A stretch of DNA of 64,000 nucleotides from Clostridiales bacterium (GCA_019418225.1 DYCF01000024.1:1-64000); one strand, 5' to 3'; counted from the stretch's first letter, positions 26,624-36,117 are shown. Notes: a model not told the origin generated them from the letters alone. Made by a program: numbers and translations.

Positions 26624-27523
26624 GTGATTGCATTGAACCCCAGCCCTTTAATCACTATTGGCATCCCTACTTACAACAGAGCGGCTACTCTGGCTAAAAA
26701 CTTAGAAATAATATACACGCAAATAGGAAATGACCCCGATTTCGAAGTACTTATCATCAATAATGATTCTCCTGACCAAACTGAGTCAGTGGTTATGGCT
26801 TTTAAAAACAAATATACCAACCTCACATATCTTCGCAATGACTCTAATATTGGTGCAGATTTTAATATCTATAAAGTGATAGAAAAATCCTCCGGCAAAT
26901 ATTGTTTACTTCATGGCGATGATGATTACTTTTCAAATAATAGCTTACAGTCTATTAAATCTATCATTCAGAGTCATTTGCAATGCGCCATTTTTTTCAT
27001 AAATTGTATCAAGTCCAGTGATAGTGTTGTTCTTAAACAAGGCATGAACGAATTTTTAGCCACTGCTACACATGGTGTCACAGGTATGTCTGCACTTATT
27101 TTAGAGAAGTCTTATTTCAATAAAATTAAGGAACCCCAAAAATTTTTAACTACAGCTATTAATCATATGTATCTTGTCTATAGCATCCTTGAACTCAACC
27201 CTTGGTTTGTCGTTATTAATAGGCCCTATCTTGTTTCTGCCCAAGCACCTGGCCAGTCTTATAACTGGGGTAAATTTATGATTAAAGATTACTTAGATAT
27301 CCTCTATTATTTTGGGCAACGTGGACTTAACTCCAAATATATCCAGCAAGAAAAGTTACGACTTCTCAACGATGTCCTCTATTGGTATAAACGCCTTCAA
27401 GAGCCTGGTTGGAATATAGATATCAGTCAAACCATGAAGTATTTTAAGGATTACTACAAACATGAGCCTTACTTCCGTGACTACTATGCACGCCTAATTG
27501 CCATTAACCCTAAATACAATTAA
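26624..27523 (+). CDS. Family 2 glycosyltransferase
   Basis: The 299-residue protein has the GT-A opening ITIGIPTYNRAATLAKNLE, NNDSPDQT and the acidic metal-binding motif GDDDYF, as in GT2 enzymes that transfer sugars from nucleotide donors. It stands alone between two oppositely directed ABC operons, with no polysaccharide cluster nearby. The start is uncertain: GTG at 26624 is only 2 bases from AAGGA, and TTG at 26633 is possible. Acceptor unknown. Confidence 0.85.
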   Translation: MIALNPSPLITIGIPTYNRAATLAKNLEIIYTQIGNDPDFEVLIINNDSPDQTESVVMAFKNKYTNLTYLRNDSNIGADFNIYKVIEKSSGKYCLLHGDDDYFSNNSLQSIKSIIQSHLQCAIFFINCIKSSDSVVLKQGMNEFLATATHGVTGMSALILEKSYFNKIKEPQKFLTTAINHMYLVYSILELNPWFVVINRPYLVSAQAPGQSYNWGKFMIKDYLDILYYFGQRGLNSKYIQQEKLRLLNDVLYWYKRLQEPGWNIDISQTMKYFKDYYKHEPYFRDYYARLIAINPKYN

Positions 27524-27548
27524 CCTTTACTTTTTTCCTCTAATAACA

Positions 27549-27683
27549 AAAATATAGCTAGACACTGAGGCACTACGCGTGCTACCTTCAGCACAATCTG
27601 TTGATACGCTTATCAAGCTTAAAGTATCACAGATTATAGAAGATGTAGACGCATAGTGCCCCAATGCCTAGCTAATCTATTTT
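27549..27683 (-). repeat. Long-stem structured 3' element, copy 2
   Basis: Arms 27555-27580 and 27649-27674 pair at 22 of 26 positions. All four mismatches are A-C or C-A on the plus strand, hence U-G or G-U on the minus strand, so the minus-strand RNA can form the full stem. The 26-base segment at 27581-27606 matches the loop of the element at 14597-14701 in 21 positions. It directly follows the permease gene (stop at 27695) and ends in TATTTTT on the minus strand. Confidence 0.75.
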
Positions 27684-27694
27684 ATAACATTTTT

Positions 27695-28726
27695 TTATTT
27701 CATATCTTTCTTGCAAAAAACATAAAAAGTGATTGCACCAAATAATGTACAATATGCCACAACAATAATGCCTGCCAACATAGGCCCCACATTAGCTGCC
27801 ACATTATTTTGGAAGAAATTCTCAACACTTGGCATCACGCTCCCAAACTCTAAGAACTTTCTAAAATCCCAGCTTAAAAACGGCGTATACTGCCATATAT
27901 CATCATAACTTGCTGCAAAGAGCGAAAGTGGCATTAAAATACCTAATGTTAAAGCTGTAATAATCGTTGCAAGTGCTGATGACTTAGAAAGTGCTGCAAT
28001 CATAAAAGCAATGAACACCATCACAATAATTTCTACAATTTTAAAGCATACAACAAGCAATGAATAAACACCTGTTGCCATAGCATATGGGCCACTAGCG
28101 CCATATAATACAACGCTGCTGCCTGCTCCTTTGAATCCATAAACAATCATCCCTGATAAAATACCTAATACAATGATGATACCTAAGCTTAATGCCGCAT
28201 ACATAAATGTTGCCATATACTTGGCTGTTAAAATCTTCTTACGCTTATATGGTAAAAGAAGCATTGGCGTTAATGTACGCTGACTATATTCACCTGCTAA
28301 GCAAAATGCGCCTACAATTCCTGCAAACAATGTAACGATAAGGCTTACCAATTTAAACATATTATCACTAAAGAAATACCACATATCCTTGTAAATACCA
28401 CGTACAAGATTATGTTCAATCTTATATTCTGCAATAGCAATACGTCGGCGGATTGCTTCTTTTTGAATTGGTGTATAATAAGGGTCTTCTTCATAAGATT
28501 GGGCTTGTGTAAGTAGGAATTTCTCTCGCTCAATCATCATATTATTCATTTCATCTGGTGCCTGTGGATTACTTTCTGTATACGCTATATCTTCTCTATA
28601 AGCTATAAATTCTGAAGCTGTAATCCCTATCATAATCACCACTAAAATCCCTAATAAAATCTTTGCAAGCGGTAACTTCATCAGTTTATAAAATTCCCAT
28701 TTGGCTAAATGCATGTAGTCTCTCAT
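27695..28726 (-). CDS. ABC-2 type transporter permease
   Basis: The 343-residue protein has one N-terminal span (FYKLMKLPLAKILLGILVVIMIG), a large outer loop (about 45-120) and five further spans, the ABC-2 permease layout. Its ATG overlaps the ATPase stop (ATGA). Likely exports a drug, peptide or lipid; substrate unknown. Confidence 0.85.
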   Translation of the reverse strand: MRDYMHLAKWEFYKLMKLPLAKILLGILVVIMIGITASEFIAYREDIAYTESNPQAPDEMNNMMIEREKFLLTQAQSYEEDPYYTPIQKEAIRRRIAIAEYKIEHNLVRGIYKDMWYFFSDNMFKLVSLIVTLFAGIVGAFCLAGEYSQRTLTPMLLLPYKRKKILTAKYMATFMYAALSLGIIIVLGILSGMIVYGFKGAGSSVVLYGASGPYAMATGVYSLLVVCFKIVEIIVMVFIAFMIAALSKSSALATIITALTLGILMPLSLFAASYDDIWQYTPFLSWDFRKFLEFGSVMPSVENFFQNNVAANVGPMLAGIIVVAYCTLFGAITFYVFCKKDMK

Positions 28727-29448
28727 AAAATATTACCTCCGCCAGTTTTTTCAATAAATAAGTCTTCTAAGGTCTCTTGGTCCTTGATATTTTCCATATC
28801 TTCTACCGCTCTTATAGTCCCATCACAAATAATGGTCACACTATCACATAAAAGCTGCATCTCTGATAAAATATGGCTTGAAATTAAAATACTGCAACCT
28901 TTTTCATGAGCATACTGTTTCAAAAAATCTCGCAAAGCACGAATGCTGGCTGGGTCCAATCCATTTGTAGGTTCATCCAAAATAAGCAAGCTTGGCTCAC
29001 TGAGTAACGCTACCGCAAGCCCAAGTCGCTGCTTCATTCCTAATGAATAATCCTTCACCTTCTGTTCTAATTTATTCTCAAGACCAGAAAGTTTAATAAT
29101 TTCTTGTACCTTTTGTGCATCATTATTTCTATATAAAGCTGCAAATAATTTGATGTTCTCTTTACCTGTCATATATTCATATAAATGAGGTGTCTCTACT
29201 ACCGCCCCTATATTTTTAATGGCACGCTCAAAGTCCTTTTGCACATTAATGCCGCAGATATTCACTTCACCTTCATCTGGCTTCATAAGTCCTGTAATCA
29301 TGCGAATTACAGTCGTCTTTCCTGCGCCATTAGGCCCTAAGAAACCCATAATTTCACCACGTCGTACATTAAAGGTTACATCATTTACAGCTGTATGCTT
29401 TTTAAAACGTTTTGTAAGTCCTCTAACCTCTAAAACAACATCTGTCAT
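28723..29448 (-). CDS. ABC transporter ATP-binding protein
   Basis: The 241-residue ATPase from the ATG at 29448 (MTDVVLEVRGLTKRFKKHTA; AAGGAG 9 bases upstream) has Walker A GPNGAGKTT, signature YSLGMKQRLG and Walker B LLILDEPTNGLD. It resembles the BcrA/YxlF-type exporters. First gene of a two-gene operon. Confidence 0.93.
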   Translation of the reverse strand: MTDVVLEVRGLTKRFKKHTAVNDVTFNVRRGEIMGFLGPNGAGKTTVIRMITGLMKPDEGEVNICGINVQKDFERAIKNIGAVVETPHLYEYMTGKENIKLFAALYRNNDAQKVQEIIKLSGLENKLEQKVKDYSLGMKQRLGLAVALLSEPSLLILDEPTNGLDPASIRALRDFLKQYAHEKGCSILISSHILSEMQLLCDSVTIICDGTIRAVEDMENIKDQETLEDLFIEKTGGGNIL

Positions 29449-29493
29449 TTTGTCACACTCCTTCACTTTAAAACTATTTATTAATATACAAAA

Positions 29494-29533
29494 GAAGTGC
29501 TGTGAAACTATTTAACTAGTTTCACAGCACTTC
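29494..29533 (-). terminator. Terminator of the asrABC operon
   Basis: A perfect 17-bp stem GAAGTGCTGTGAAACTA / TAGTTTCACAGCACTTC is followed by a T run on the minus strand. It lies after the asrC stop and before the start of the ABC operon. Confidence 0.85.
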
Positions 29534-29609
29534 CTTATACTTTCAAAGTCACTGATTAACTTTTCTTTTACCGCTACGTGTTTGAAATAGCGTTAGGCAC
29601 GCTGCTTTC

Positions 29610-30572
29610 TTAATAGTGGAGTCCGCTCCAATATACATTTTCTTTAATTACAGCATCTTCATCTAGCTCTACGCCTTCAAGTGCCCATTTTTTGAATTCC
29701 ATAAATCCTGTACGGTCTACGATATATCCGATATGCTCTTTTCCACCTGGCGCATCTTTTGCGATATATTCTGTTACGTATTTATATGTGTTTGTAATGA
29801 TTTTTACGATAGAATCTTCATCAGCCCATACAATCCAGTCTTCTGCAAGTCTAGGATTTTTCTTACCTGTACGTCCCATGATTGCAAGACGATAGTATTT
29901 TTTCTCACTTCTAGTCCATGCACCTGTTGGACATGCGTTAATACATACACCACATCCTACACATTTTTCTGCATTTCTTTCTACACGGTAGTTTTTAGCA
30001 GATAAGCAGTCTACTGAGCGAGATTTACATCCTTTTACACAAGCTCCACAAGAAACGCATCTTGCAGGGTCATATTGAGGTTTTGTCATCCCAATGATTC
30101 CGAAGTCATGCATTCTTGCTTTAATACAGTCATTTTGACATCCTGTTAAAGCAATTTTAAAGTGAAGGTCATTTGGGAAAATAGCTTTTTCAATACGTTT
30201 TGCAAAGTTTGTTGTATTGTAGTTTGCAAATGGACAGACTTTGTTTCCGATACAAGCCGATACGTTACGTGTTCCAGCTGCTGTGTATCCTTTACCTGGT
30301 ACTTCTTGATTGATATCGAGCTCAGCAATAATTGGTTGTAACAATTCATTTACTTTATCAACATCTTCCATTTTAATTCCAAGAATTTCGAAACCTTGTC
30401 TTGTTGTGATATGCACTTGCCCATTACCGTATTTCTCAGCAATTTCTTGTACTTTTCCTAAGAGATCAGCTGTAATAAGTCCACCTGGTACTCTAACACG
30501 TGAAGCTGTGATACCTCTTACTTTTGTTACCCTGAAGGCATTCTTTTTAAGTTTCTTTGTATTAATATCCAT
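29610..30572 (-). CDS. asrC: Anaerobic sulfite reductase subunit C
   Basis: The 320-residue siroheme subunit reduces sulfite to sulfide. Siroheme/[4Fe-4S] cysteines are seen in ACIGNKVCPFANYNT and ALTGCQNDC, and two ferredoxin-type clusters in CVSCGACVKGCKS and CVGCGVCINACP. I use the ATG at 30572 (AGGTGG upstream); a GTG lies one codon earlier. It closes the asrABC operon, 13 bp after asrB. Confidence 0.95.
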   Translation of the reverse strand: MDINTKKLKKNAFRVTKVRGITASRVRVPGGLITADLLGKVQEIAEKYGNGQVHITTRQGFEILGIKMEDVDKVNELLQPIIAELDINQEVPGKGYTAAGTRNVSACIGNKVCPFANYNTTNFAKRIEKAIFPNDLHFKIALTGCQNDCIKARMHDFGIIGMTKPQYDPARCVSCGACVKGCKSRSVDCLSAKNYRVERNAEKCVGCGVCINACPTGAWTRSEKKYYRLAIMGRTGKKNPRLAEDWIVWADEDSIVKIITNTYKYVTEYIAKDAPGGKEHIGYIVDRTGFMEFKKWALEGVELDEDAVIKENVYWSGLHY

Positions 30573-30585
30573 CACTTACCACCTC

Positions 30586-31377
30586 TTAGTCTCTTAATAA
30601 TTTTCCTTTTGTATAATTAAATACTGGACCATCTAAACAGATGTATGTGTCATCAATTTTACAGTGACCACATTTACCGATTCCACAGCACATTTTACGT
30701 TCTTGTGAAATCCAAATATTTTCTTCTTTGATACCACGTTTTAAGAATTCTTGTACTGTGAATTTCATCATAATTGGTGGGCCTACTACTACAACTTGTA
30801 CATCACTTAAATCTTTAATCTCAAGGTCTGGGATATATTTTGTAACAAGTCCTGTTGGTCCCTCATAACCTTCTGGTGCATTATCAACAGATACAATCAT
30901 GTTCATATTGTTTTCCCAAGCTTTAAGGTCATCTTTGAATAAAATATCTTCTGGGCTTTTGAAACCAGCAATTAAAGTAAATCCTTTTGCATCTTCTGGA
31001 TGATTTCCAAAGTGCTGTACAATCCCTCTTACTGGAGAAAGACCTGTTCCACCTGCTACAACTACAACTTCATGTCCTTTGTAGTTTTCAAGGTCAAAAC
31101 CATTTCCGTAAGGTCCTCTTAAAAAGAGCTTGTCACCTACATATTTTTCAAAAATCTCATTTGTTACTTTCCCAACCTTACGAATTGTAAGGTCAACTGT
31201 ATTTTCACCGATACCACTTACAGAGATTGGTGCTTCACCATATTTAGGAAGAGAAACCTCGAAGAATTGACCAGGTTTTACATCTCCTTCAAAATGCATA
31301 CGGAAAGTATATTCAATTTCAGTGTGTTTAATAACCTCTTTAATTTCTGATAAGAAAGGAATATATTCGTTTTTCAT
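30586..31377 (-). CDS. asrB: Anaerobic sulfite reductase subunit B
   Basis: The 263-residue FAD/NAD(H)-binding subunit has a ferredoxin-reductase fold (FFEVSLPKYGEAPISVSG, then the NAD motif VAGGTGLSPVRGI) and a C-terminal [2Fe-2S] motif CCGIGKCGHCKI with a last Cys in YICLDGP. It takes electrons from NADH for AsrA and AsrC. Its ATG overlaps the asrA stop by one base. Confidence 0.95.
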   Translation of the reverse strand: MKNEYIPFLSEIKEVIKHTEIEYTFRMHFEGDVKPGQFFEVSLPKYGEAPISVSGIGENTVDLTIRKVGKVTNEIFEKYVGDKLFLRGPYGNGFDLENYKGHEVVVVAGGTGLSPVRGIVQHFGNHPEDAKGFTLIAGFKSPEDILFKDDLKAWENNMNMIVSVDNAPEGYEGPTGLVTKYIPDLEIKDLSDVQVVVVGPPIMMKFTVQEFLKRGIKEENIWISQERKMCCGIGKCGHCKIDDTYICLDGPVFNYTKGKLLRD

Positions 31378-32387
31378 TATTTGTTTACCTCCTCCATAGC
31401 ATCCGCTAATTTATTAATACAGTTTGAGAATGAAATGTATTCAGGACAAATATCATCACAGCGTCCACATCCTACACACATGTGGTAACCAAAACGTTTT
31501 TTGTAGTCATGTACTTTGTGCATCACTTTGAAACGCATACGTTGCCCTTTGTCCCCTCTAAAGCTATGACCACCTGCCATATCTGTGTAACCATTTACTT
31601 GGCAAGAAGCCCATACACGGCGACGTTCACCTGTTTTTTTGCGGTCAGAACCTTCATAGAATACGTCTTGCATTGTGAAGCATGTACATGTTGGACAGAC
31701 GAAGTTGCATCTCCCACAAGCGATACAACGTTCATTGTATTCATTCCACATTGTACTATCCATTACGTCTAATGAAAGGTTTTCTGGAATATTGACATGT
31801 GTTTTATTTTCTTTTACGAATTCTGGTTCTACTTTTGTTTCAGTTGCTTCTTCAAGACGCATCATAAGTTCAGGCATTTCCCCTGCAAGATAAACCATAT
31901 CGCCATCTACTTTAATATAGGCATCGTAGTTAGATGCTGTATTTGTACCCATATCTACACAGAAACAGCTCTCGAAACTTTTTGTGCAGCCCATTAAAAT
32001 GAACTTAGTTTTTTCACGAATTCTTTTATAGTAGAAATCTTCAAATCCATTATTAAGATAAATATCATCCATACGCTTTACAGCATGAAGATCACAGCTG
32101 CGAAGGAAAATAATTGCGCCTTTTTTAGGACCATCTGCTTCTTTTACTTCGTCTTCTGTAAAATAGAAGAGTGTATCTGAGATTGGTGTTAAAATTTCTT
32201 TATATGAAAATTCTGATTTTGCCTCAAATTCAATTTCCTCTACACTTGTAATTTCACCATAACGTACGCGGTCAGTATCTGAATATGTTCCTTGACCTTT
32301 AAATACTTTAGGTGCATAAATACTATAAGTTTGTGATAACTCACTTAAAGCTTTATTAAAATTGTTCACATCTATTTTATAGCCCAT
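31377..32387 (-). CDS. asrA: Anaerobic sulfite reductase subunit A
   Basis: The 336-residue iron-sulfur subunit carries two [4Fe-4S] motifs near the C-terminus: CIACGRCNFVCPTCTC and CVGCGRCDDICPEY. It relays electrons in the AsrABC complex. First gene of the operon; its promoter carries a CRP/FNR-type site. Confidence 0.95.
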   Translation of the reverse strand: MGYKIDVNNFNKALSELSQTYSIYAPKVFKGQGTYSDTDRVRYGEITSVEEIEFEAKSEFSYKEILTPISDTLFYFTEDEVKEADGPKKGAIIFLRSCDLHAVKRMDDIYLNNGFEDFYYKRIREKTKFILMGCTKSFESCFCVDMGTNTASNYDAYIKVDGDMVYLAGEMPELMMRLEEATETKVEPEFVKENKTHVNIPENLSLDVMDSTMWNEYNERCIACGRCNFVCPTCTCFTMQDVFYEGSDRKKTGERRRVWASCQVNGYTDMAGGHSFRGDKGQRMRFKVMHKVHDYKKRFGYHMCVGCGRCDDICPEYISFSNCINKLADAMEEVNK

Positions 32388-32460
32388 TGTTTACACTCCG
32401 TTCGTTAGTTAATTAATTAACACTTTTTTCATCAAATCAATACGTGTTGCTTTTGAACTT

Positions 32461-32503
32461 AGTATATTATGTAGGCTACATTCCTTCCGTGATAAAACTC
32501 ACG
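32461..32503 (-). promoter_or_regulatory. asrA promoter with CRP/FNR-type site
   Basis: On the minus strand a palindrome CGTGATAAAACTCACG (32488-32503) is centred 29.5 bp upstream of a -10 box TATACT (32461-32466). With the expected start at about 32454 the site is centred at -41.5, the class II activator position. The nitrate and molybdenum cofactor promoters have exactly the same spacing. Confidence 0.75.
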
Positions 32504-32654
32504 CTACCTATTTTTTCATATTTTTTTATATTACTCACATACTAATGCTATATTAAAAAAAGCTGTTAGTATTTCGTTCAAAATTTAATCATTATATGTT
32601 CATGCACTTATTTTATGCTAAATACTTAACAATTCCATTTTTAGGAGGTTATAT

Positions 32655-33347
32655 ATGGACAATAGCTTAATGCCCATTCTAAGTGAAATTCCACTTTTTA
32701 AAAATGTCGCACCTCAAACATTAACAGCCCTTGCCGAAAAAGGACTGATTGATCAGTTTCCTGCTGGGCATCATGTTTTTTATGATAAAGATAAAGTTCA
32801 CTGTTTTTACATTTTACTTTCCGGTACAGCTAGCCTCTATAAAACAAATAGTAATGGCCAAAATAAAATTATTTTTATTGAAGACAATGGTACCCTTTTA
32901 AATGAAGTTATTTTTGAAGACCTACCTGCTTCTATTAATTGTCAGACACTTTCCCCATGTAAAATGTTAATCTTCTATAAGAACGACTTCATTGAACTGA
33001 TGAAAAAGGATTTCATACTCACTCAAAATGTTATGAATGCTTTAACAAAGCGCGTTAGACGCCTCTACCGTCAGCTCAAGAATGCTACTTCTATCATTAA
33101 AATAGAGAAAAAAATAGCTGCTAAATTATGGAAGCTCGGCAAGGATTACGGTGTGCCTTGTGAAAAAGGAATTAAAATTAATTTTTCAATTACTGTCACT
33201 TCACTGGCAGACCTTTTAGGTTCTTATAGAGAAACTGTTTCTAGAGCCCTTAAGTTACTCATCCAAAAAGAACTTATTATCTATGAAAATAAACAAATTA
33301 TCATCCCTAATCCAGATGCACTCTCTAAATTCTTCAAAACTCTGTGA
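32655..33347 (+). CDS. CRP/FNR-family transcription activator
   Basis: The 230-residue regulator has a cyclic-nucleotide-like sensor barrel (1-120, PLFKNVAPQTL, LLSGTASLY), a dimer helix and a C-terminal winged helix with recognition segment GSYRETVSRALKLL (189-202). R-E-x-x-x-R is the CRP pattern that reads TGTGA; FNR proper has V-E-x-x-S-R. Cysteines at 50, 96, 102 and 169 do not follow the FNR N-terminal cluster layout, so the signal is unknown. It stands between asrABC and the nitrate reductase operon and probably controls both. AGGAGG precedes the ATG. Confidence 0.9.
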   Translation: MDNSLMPILSEIPLFKNVAPQTLTALAEKGLIDQFPAGHHVFYDKDKVHCFYILLSGTASLYKTNSNGQNKIIFIEDNGTLLNEVIFEDLPASINCQTLSPCKMLIFYKNDFIELMKKDFILTQNVMNALTKRVRRLYRQLKNATSIIKIEKKIAAKLWKLGKDYGVPCEKGIKINFSITVTSLADLLGSYRETVSRALKLLIQKELIIYENKQIIIPNPDALSKFFKTL

Positions 33348-33363
33348 TATTCATCACAGAGTT
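33338..33363. promoter_or_regulatory. 26-bp CRP/FNR palindrome at the end of the regulator gene
   Basis: A 26-bp palindrome with core CTGTGATATTCATCACAG overlaps the stop codon (TGA at 33345-33347) of the regulator gene. It is identical, base for base, to the one at 33535-33560. No -10 box lies at the class II distance on either strand, so it may be an extra binding site, part of a terminator, or a duplication product. Confidence 0.65.
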
Positions 33364-33534
33364 CAGGCTGTAGACAATTAACTTTTCCATAGTATTTTAC
33401 TAGTCTAGAAATAGAAAACAGAGGTAAAAATGGACCTAAACTGCTCTTTTTACCCCTATTTTAATAGATTTTCTTGAATAATCCTCACTTAATTTGTGAG
33501 TTTATTTTGGGAAAATTCATTTGTCAACAATCTG

Positions 33535-33582
33535 AACTCTGTGATATTCATCACAGAGTTTTTTTTTGTTAAAGTTTATACT
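33535..33582 (+). promoter_or_regulatory. Nitrate reductase operon promoter with CRP/FNR-type site
   Basis: The second copy of the 26-bp palindrome (33535-33560) is centred 29.5 bp upstream of a -10 box TATACT (33577-33582), giving a centre at -41.5 for a start near 33589. Because nine T follow the palindrome it could also act as a transcription terminator for the upstream regulator gene. Confidence 0.78.
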
Positions 33583-33624
33583 ATCTATATCGTTAATTAA
33601 TTGTCAAAGAGAGGGTTTTTAAAT

Positions 33625-35706
33625 ATGAAAAAAGTTCAATCTACCTGTAATTTCTGTGCACTCGCATGTAACATTGACTTCTATGTAGAAAACGAACAAA
33701 TTTTAAAAGTGGTACCTACACCACATTACCCTGTTAATAAAGGGTTCTCATGTATCAAAGGGCTTTCCCTTGATAAACAACAAACTATGTATAAAGAAAA
33801 CTCACGTCCACGTATCCGTGTAAATGGACAAATGCAAGAAACATCTTGGGAGGAAGCTTATAAACTTGTCGCTGACAAACTTCTTGCAATCAAAGAAGAA
33901 CATGGCGGTGATGCTATCGCTGGAATCAGTACAGGACAAATTCCTTTAGAAGAAATGGCACTCTTTAGCCACGTCCTTCGTAATTTCCTTCGCGGACATG
34001 TAGATGGAAATACAAGGCTTTGTATGGCAACTTCAGTCGTTGCACACAAACAAAGCTTTGGTTTTGATGCACCACCTTATACATTAAATGACTTTGAATT
34101 ATCAGATACAATCTTCTTAATTGGTGCTAACCCAGTTGTAACACACCCAATTATCTGGGATCGTATCCGTAAAAATAAAAACAAAAAAGTAATCGTTATT
34201 GACCCACGTCGCTCTGAAACAGCACAAAATGCTGACTACCACTACGGCGTAAATGGTAAAACAGATATCTACTTATTCTACGGTCTTGCCAATATCTTAA
34301 TTGAAAAAGACTACTTAGATCATGATTACATTGCAAACCACACAGAAAACTTCGATGGTTTCAAAGAATTAGTGGCGCAATATACACCAGAAATCGTAGC
34401 AGAAAAAACTGGTCTTAAAACAAGCGACCTTTATGAAATGGCAGAACTCATCCACACTGGTAAGCGTGTCTCTTTATGGTGGACAATGGGAATCAACCAA
34501 GGCTACGAAGCTGTAAGAACTGCTCAATCAATCATCAACATTGCACTTATGACAGGTAATATGGGTAAACCAGGTACTGGCGCTAACTCAATTACAGGTC
34601 AATGTAATGCTATGGGTTCTCGTGCATTTAGTAATACAGCAGGTCTCTACGGCGGCGGTGACTACGACAATGAAGCTAGAAGAGCAGCAGTTTGTGAAGC
34701 TTTAGAAATTACAGATGAACAGCTTATTAACAAACCAACTCTTCCTTACAATGTGATTATTGAAAAAATAAATGCGGGTGAAATCAAAGCGCTTTGGGTA
34801 CTTTGTACAAACCCACGTCACTCATGGGTAAACAATAGTACTTTTGAAGAAGCGATTAAAAAATTAGACCTCTTCATCGTTCAAGATATCTTCGGTGATA
34901 CACACACATCAGAAAACTGTGATGTATTCTTCCCAGTTGTATCAGGTCTTAAAAAAGAAGGTACTTACATTAATACAGAAAGACGTCTTTCTCCAATGCG
35001 CCCAGTCCTTACAAAAGGTGAAAATGAAAGAACTGACTTTGAAGTCTTCTTAGGCGTAGGTAAAGCGCTTGGCATGGGCTCACTTCTTGACAAATGGCAA
35101 TCACCAAAATCTGTTTTTGAAATGATGAAAAAATGTTCAAAAGGAATGCCTTGTGATATTACAGGGGTTGACTATGATGCTCTCACAGATTCAAAAGGTA
35201 TTCAGTGGCCATTTAGAGAAGGTGATGTATTAGTAGAAGATGAACGCCGTCTCTTTGAAGATGGGAATTATTATACACCATCTAAAAAAGCGAAATTCAT
35301 GTTTGAAGAAATTAGAGAAAATCCATTACCAACAACAGCTGATTTCCCTTATATCTTAAACACAGGTCGCGACACAGTAGGTCAATGGCATACACAAGTG
35401 CGTACAAGAGAAATCGGTATCGTAAATGATGCTTATGGTGATGAGGCTTATATGTACATTCATCCAAAACTTGCAGCTGAAAAAGGTATTGCTGAAAATG
35501 AACTCTTTGAAGTAGCTTCTATTAATGGACGTACTTCAAGATTCCTTGCAAAAATCACTGAAAACGTTACAGAAAATCAACTTTATGGTTCAATGCATCA
35601 CATCGAGACTAACAACTTAACACCATCTCTTTATGATCCATACTCAAAAGAACCTTCATATAAAACAACACCTGTTAACATTTATAAAATTGTAGGAGAA
35701 CGTTAA
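33625..35706 (+). CDS. Molybdopterin nitrate reductase, NasA/NarB type catalytic subunit
   Basis: The 693-residue protein from the ATG at 33625 (GAGAGGG upstream; a TTG at 33601 is less likely) has an N-terminal [4Fe-4S] motif (C8, C11, C15, C43) and the DMSO-reductase-family fold. C133 in NTRLCMATSVVA occupies the molybdenum-ligand position as in NasA/NapA; formate dehydrogenases have a different (U/C)H motif. The C-terminal GRDTVGQWHTQVRTRE resembles nitrate reductases too. With no signal peptide it is cytoplasmic. Its partners follow directly (ferredoxin, flavoprotein, channel). Another oxyanion remains possible. Confidence 0.85.
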   Translation: MKKVQSTCNFCALACNIDFYVENEQILKVVPTPHYPVNKGFSCIKGLSLDKQQTMYKENSRPRIRVNGQMQETSWEEAYKLVADKLLAIKEEHGGDAIAGISTGQIPLEEMALFSHVLRNFLRGHVDGNTRLCMATSVVAHKQSFGFDAPPYTLNDFELSDTIFLIGANPVVTHPIIWDRIRKNKNKKVIVIDPRRSETAQNADYHYGVNGKTDIYLFYGLANILIEKDYLDHDYIANHTENFDGFKELVAQYTPEIVAEKTGLKTSDLYEMAELIHTGKRVSLWWTMGINQGYEAVRTAQSIINIALMTGNMGKPGTGANSITGQCNAMGSRAFSNTAGLYGGGDYDNEARRAAVCEALEITDEQLINKPTLPYNVIIEKINAGEIKALWVLCTNPRHSWVNNSTFEEAIKKLDLFIVQDIFGDTHTSENCDVFFPVVSGLKKEGTYINTERRLSPMRPVLTKGENERTDFEVFLGVGKALGMGSLLDKWQSPKSVFEMMKKCSKGMPCDITGVDYDALTDSKGIQWPFREGDVLVEDERRLFEDGNYYTPSKKAKFMFEEIRENPLPTTADFPYILNTGRDTVGQWHTQVRTREIGIVNDAYGDEAYMYIHPKLAAEKGIAENELFEVASINGRTSRFLAKITENVTENQLYGSMHHIETNNLTPSLYDPYSKEPSYKTTPVNIYKIVGER

Positions 35707-35708
35707 TT

Positions 35709-36113
35709 ATGAAAAGAATTAAAATCGACCGCAAAAAATGTATTGGTTGCCTTACATGCGTTACAGCATGTATGGTAAGCCATGATGAAATAGATCCAAG
35801 AAACCGTATCGTTATCGATAGTGAAAACAAACATGCACCTATCTTCTGCCGTCACTGTGATGAGCCAGAATGTGTCTATACTTGTATGACAGGTGCTATG
35901 CATAAAAACCCTGAAACAGGCAACGTAGATTACAATAAAGATCACTGTGCAAGCTGCTACATGTGTATTATGGCCTGTCCATATGGGGTACTTAAAAGTG
36001 ATGCCCTTACTCACAAACAAATTATGAAATGTGATATGTGTTCTCACCGCGAGGAAGGACCTATGTGCGTAGAAAAATGTCCAATGGGTGCTATCACATT
36101 AGGGGAGGTTTAA
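35709..36113 (+). CDS. Four-cluster ferredoxin-like electron transfer subunit
   Basis: The 134-residue protein has 16 cysteines in four groups: CIGCLTCVTAC, CRHCDEPECVYTC, CASCYMCIMAC and CDMCSHREEGPMCVEKC, enough for four [4Fe-4S] clusters, as in the HycB/NarH-like small subunits. It begins 2 bp after the catalytic subunit and should pass electrons from the flavoprotein to the molybdenum site. Confidence 0.92.
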   Translation: MKRIKIDRKKCIGCLTCVTACMVSHDEIDPRNRIVIDSENKHAPIFCRHCDEPECVYTCMTGAMHKNPETGNVDYNKDHCASCYMCIMACPYGVLKSDALTHKQIMKCDMCSHREEGPMCVEKCPMGAITLGEV

Positions 36114-36117
36114 GACT

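Noticed and set aside
33625..35706. Formate dehydrogenase as the identity of the molybdoenzyme
   Set aside because: The Mo-ligand region (RLCMATSVV) and C-terminal motif fit NasA/NapA-type reductases; no Sec or Cys-His formate dehydrogenase motif was seen.
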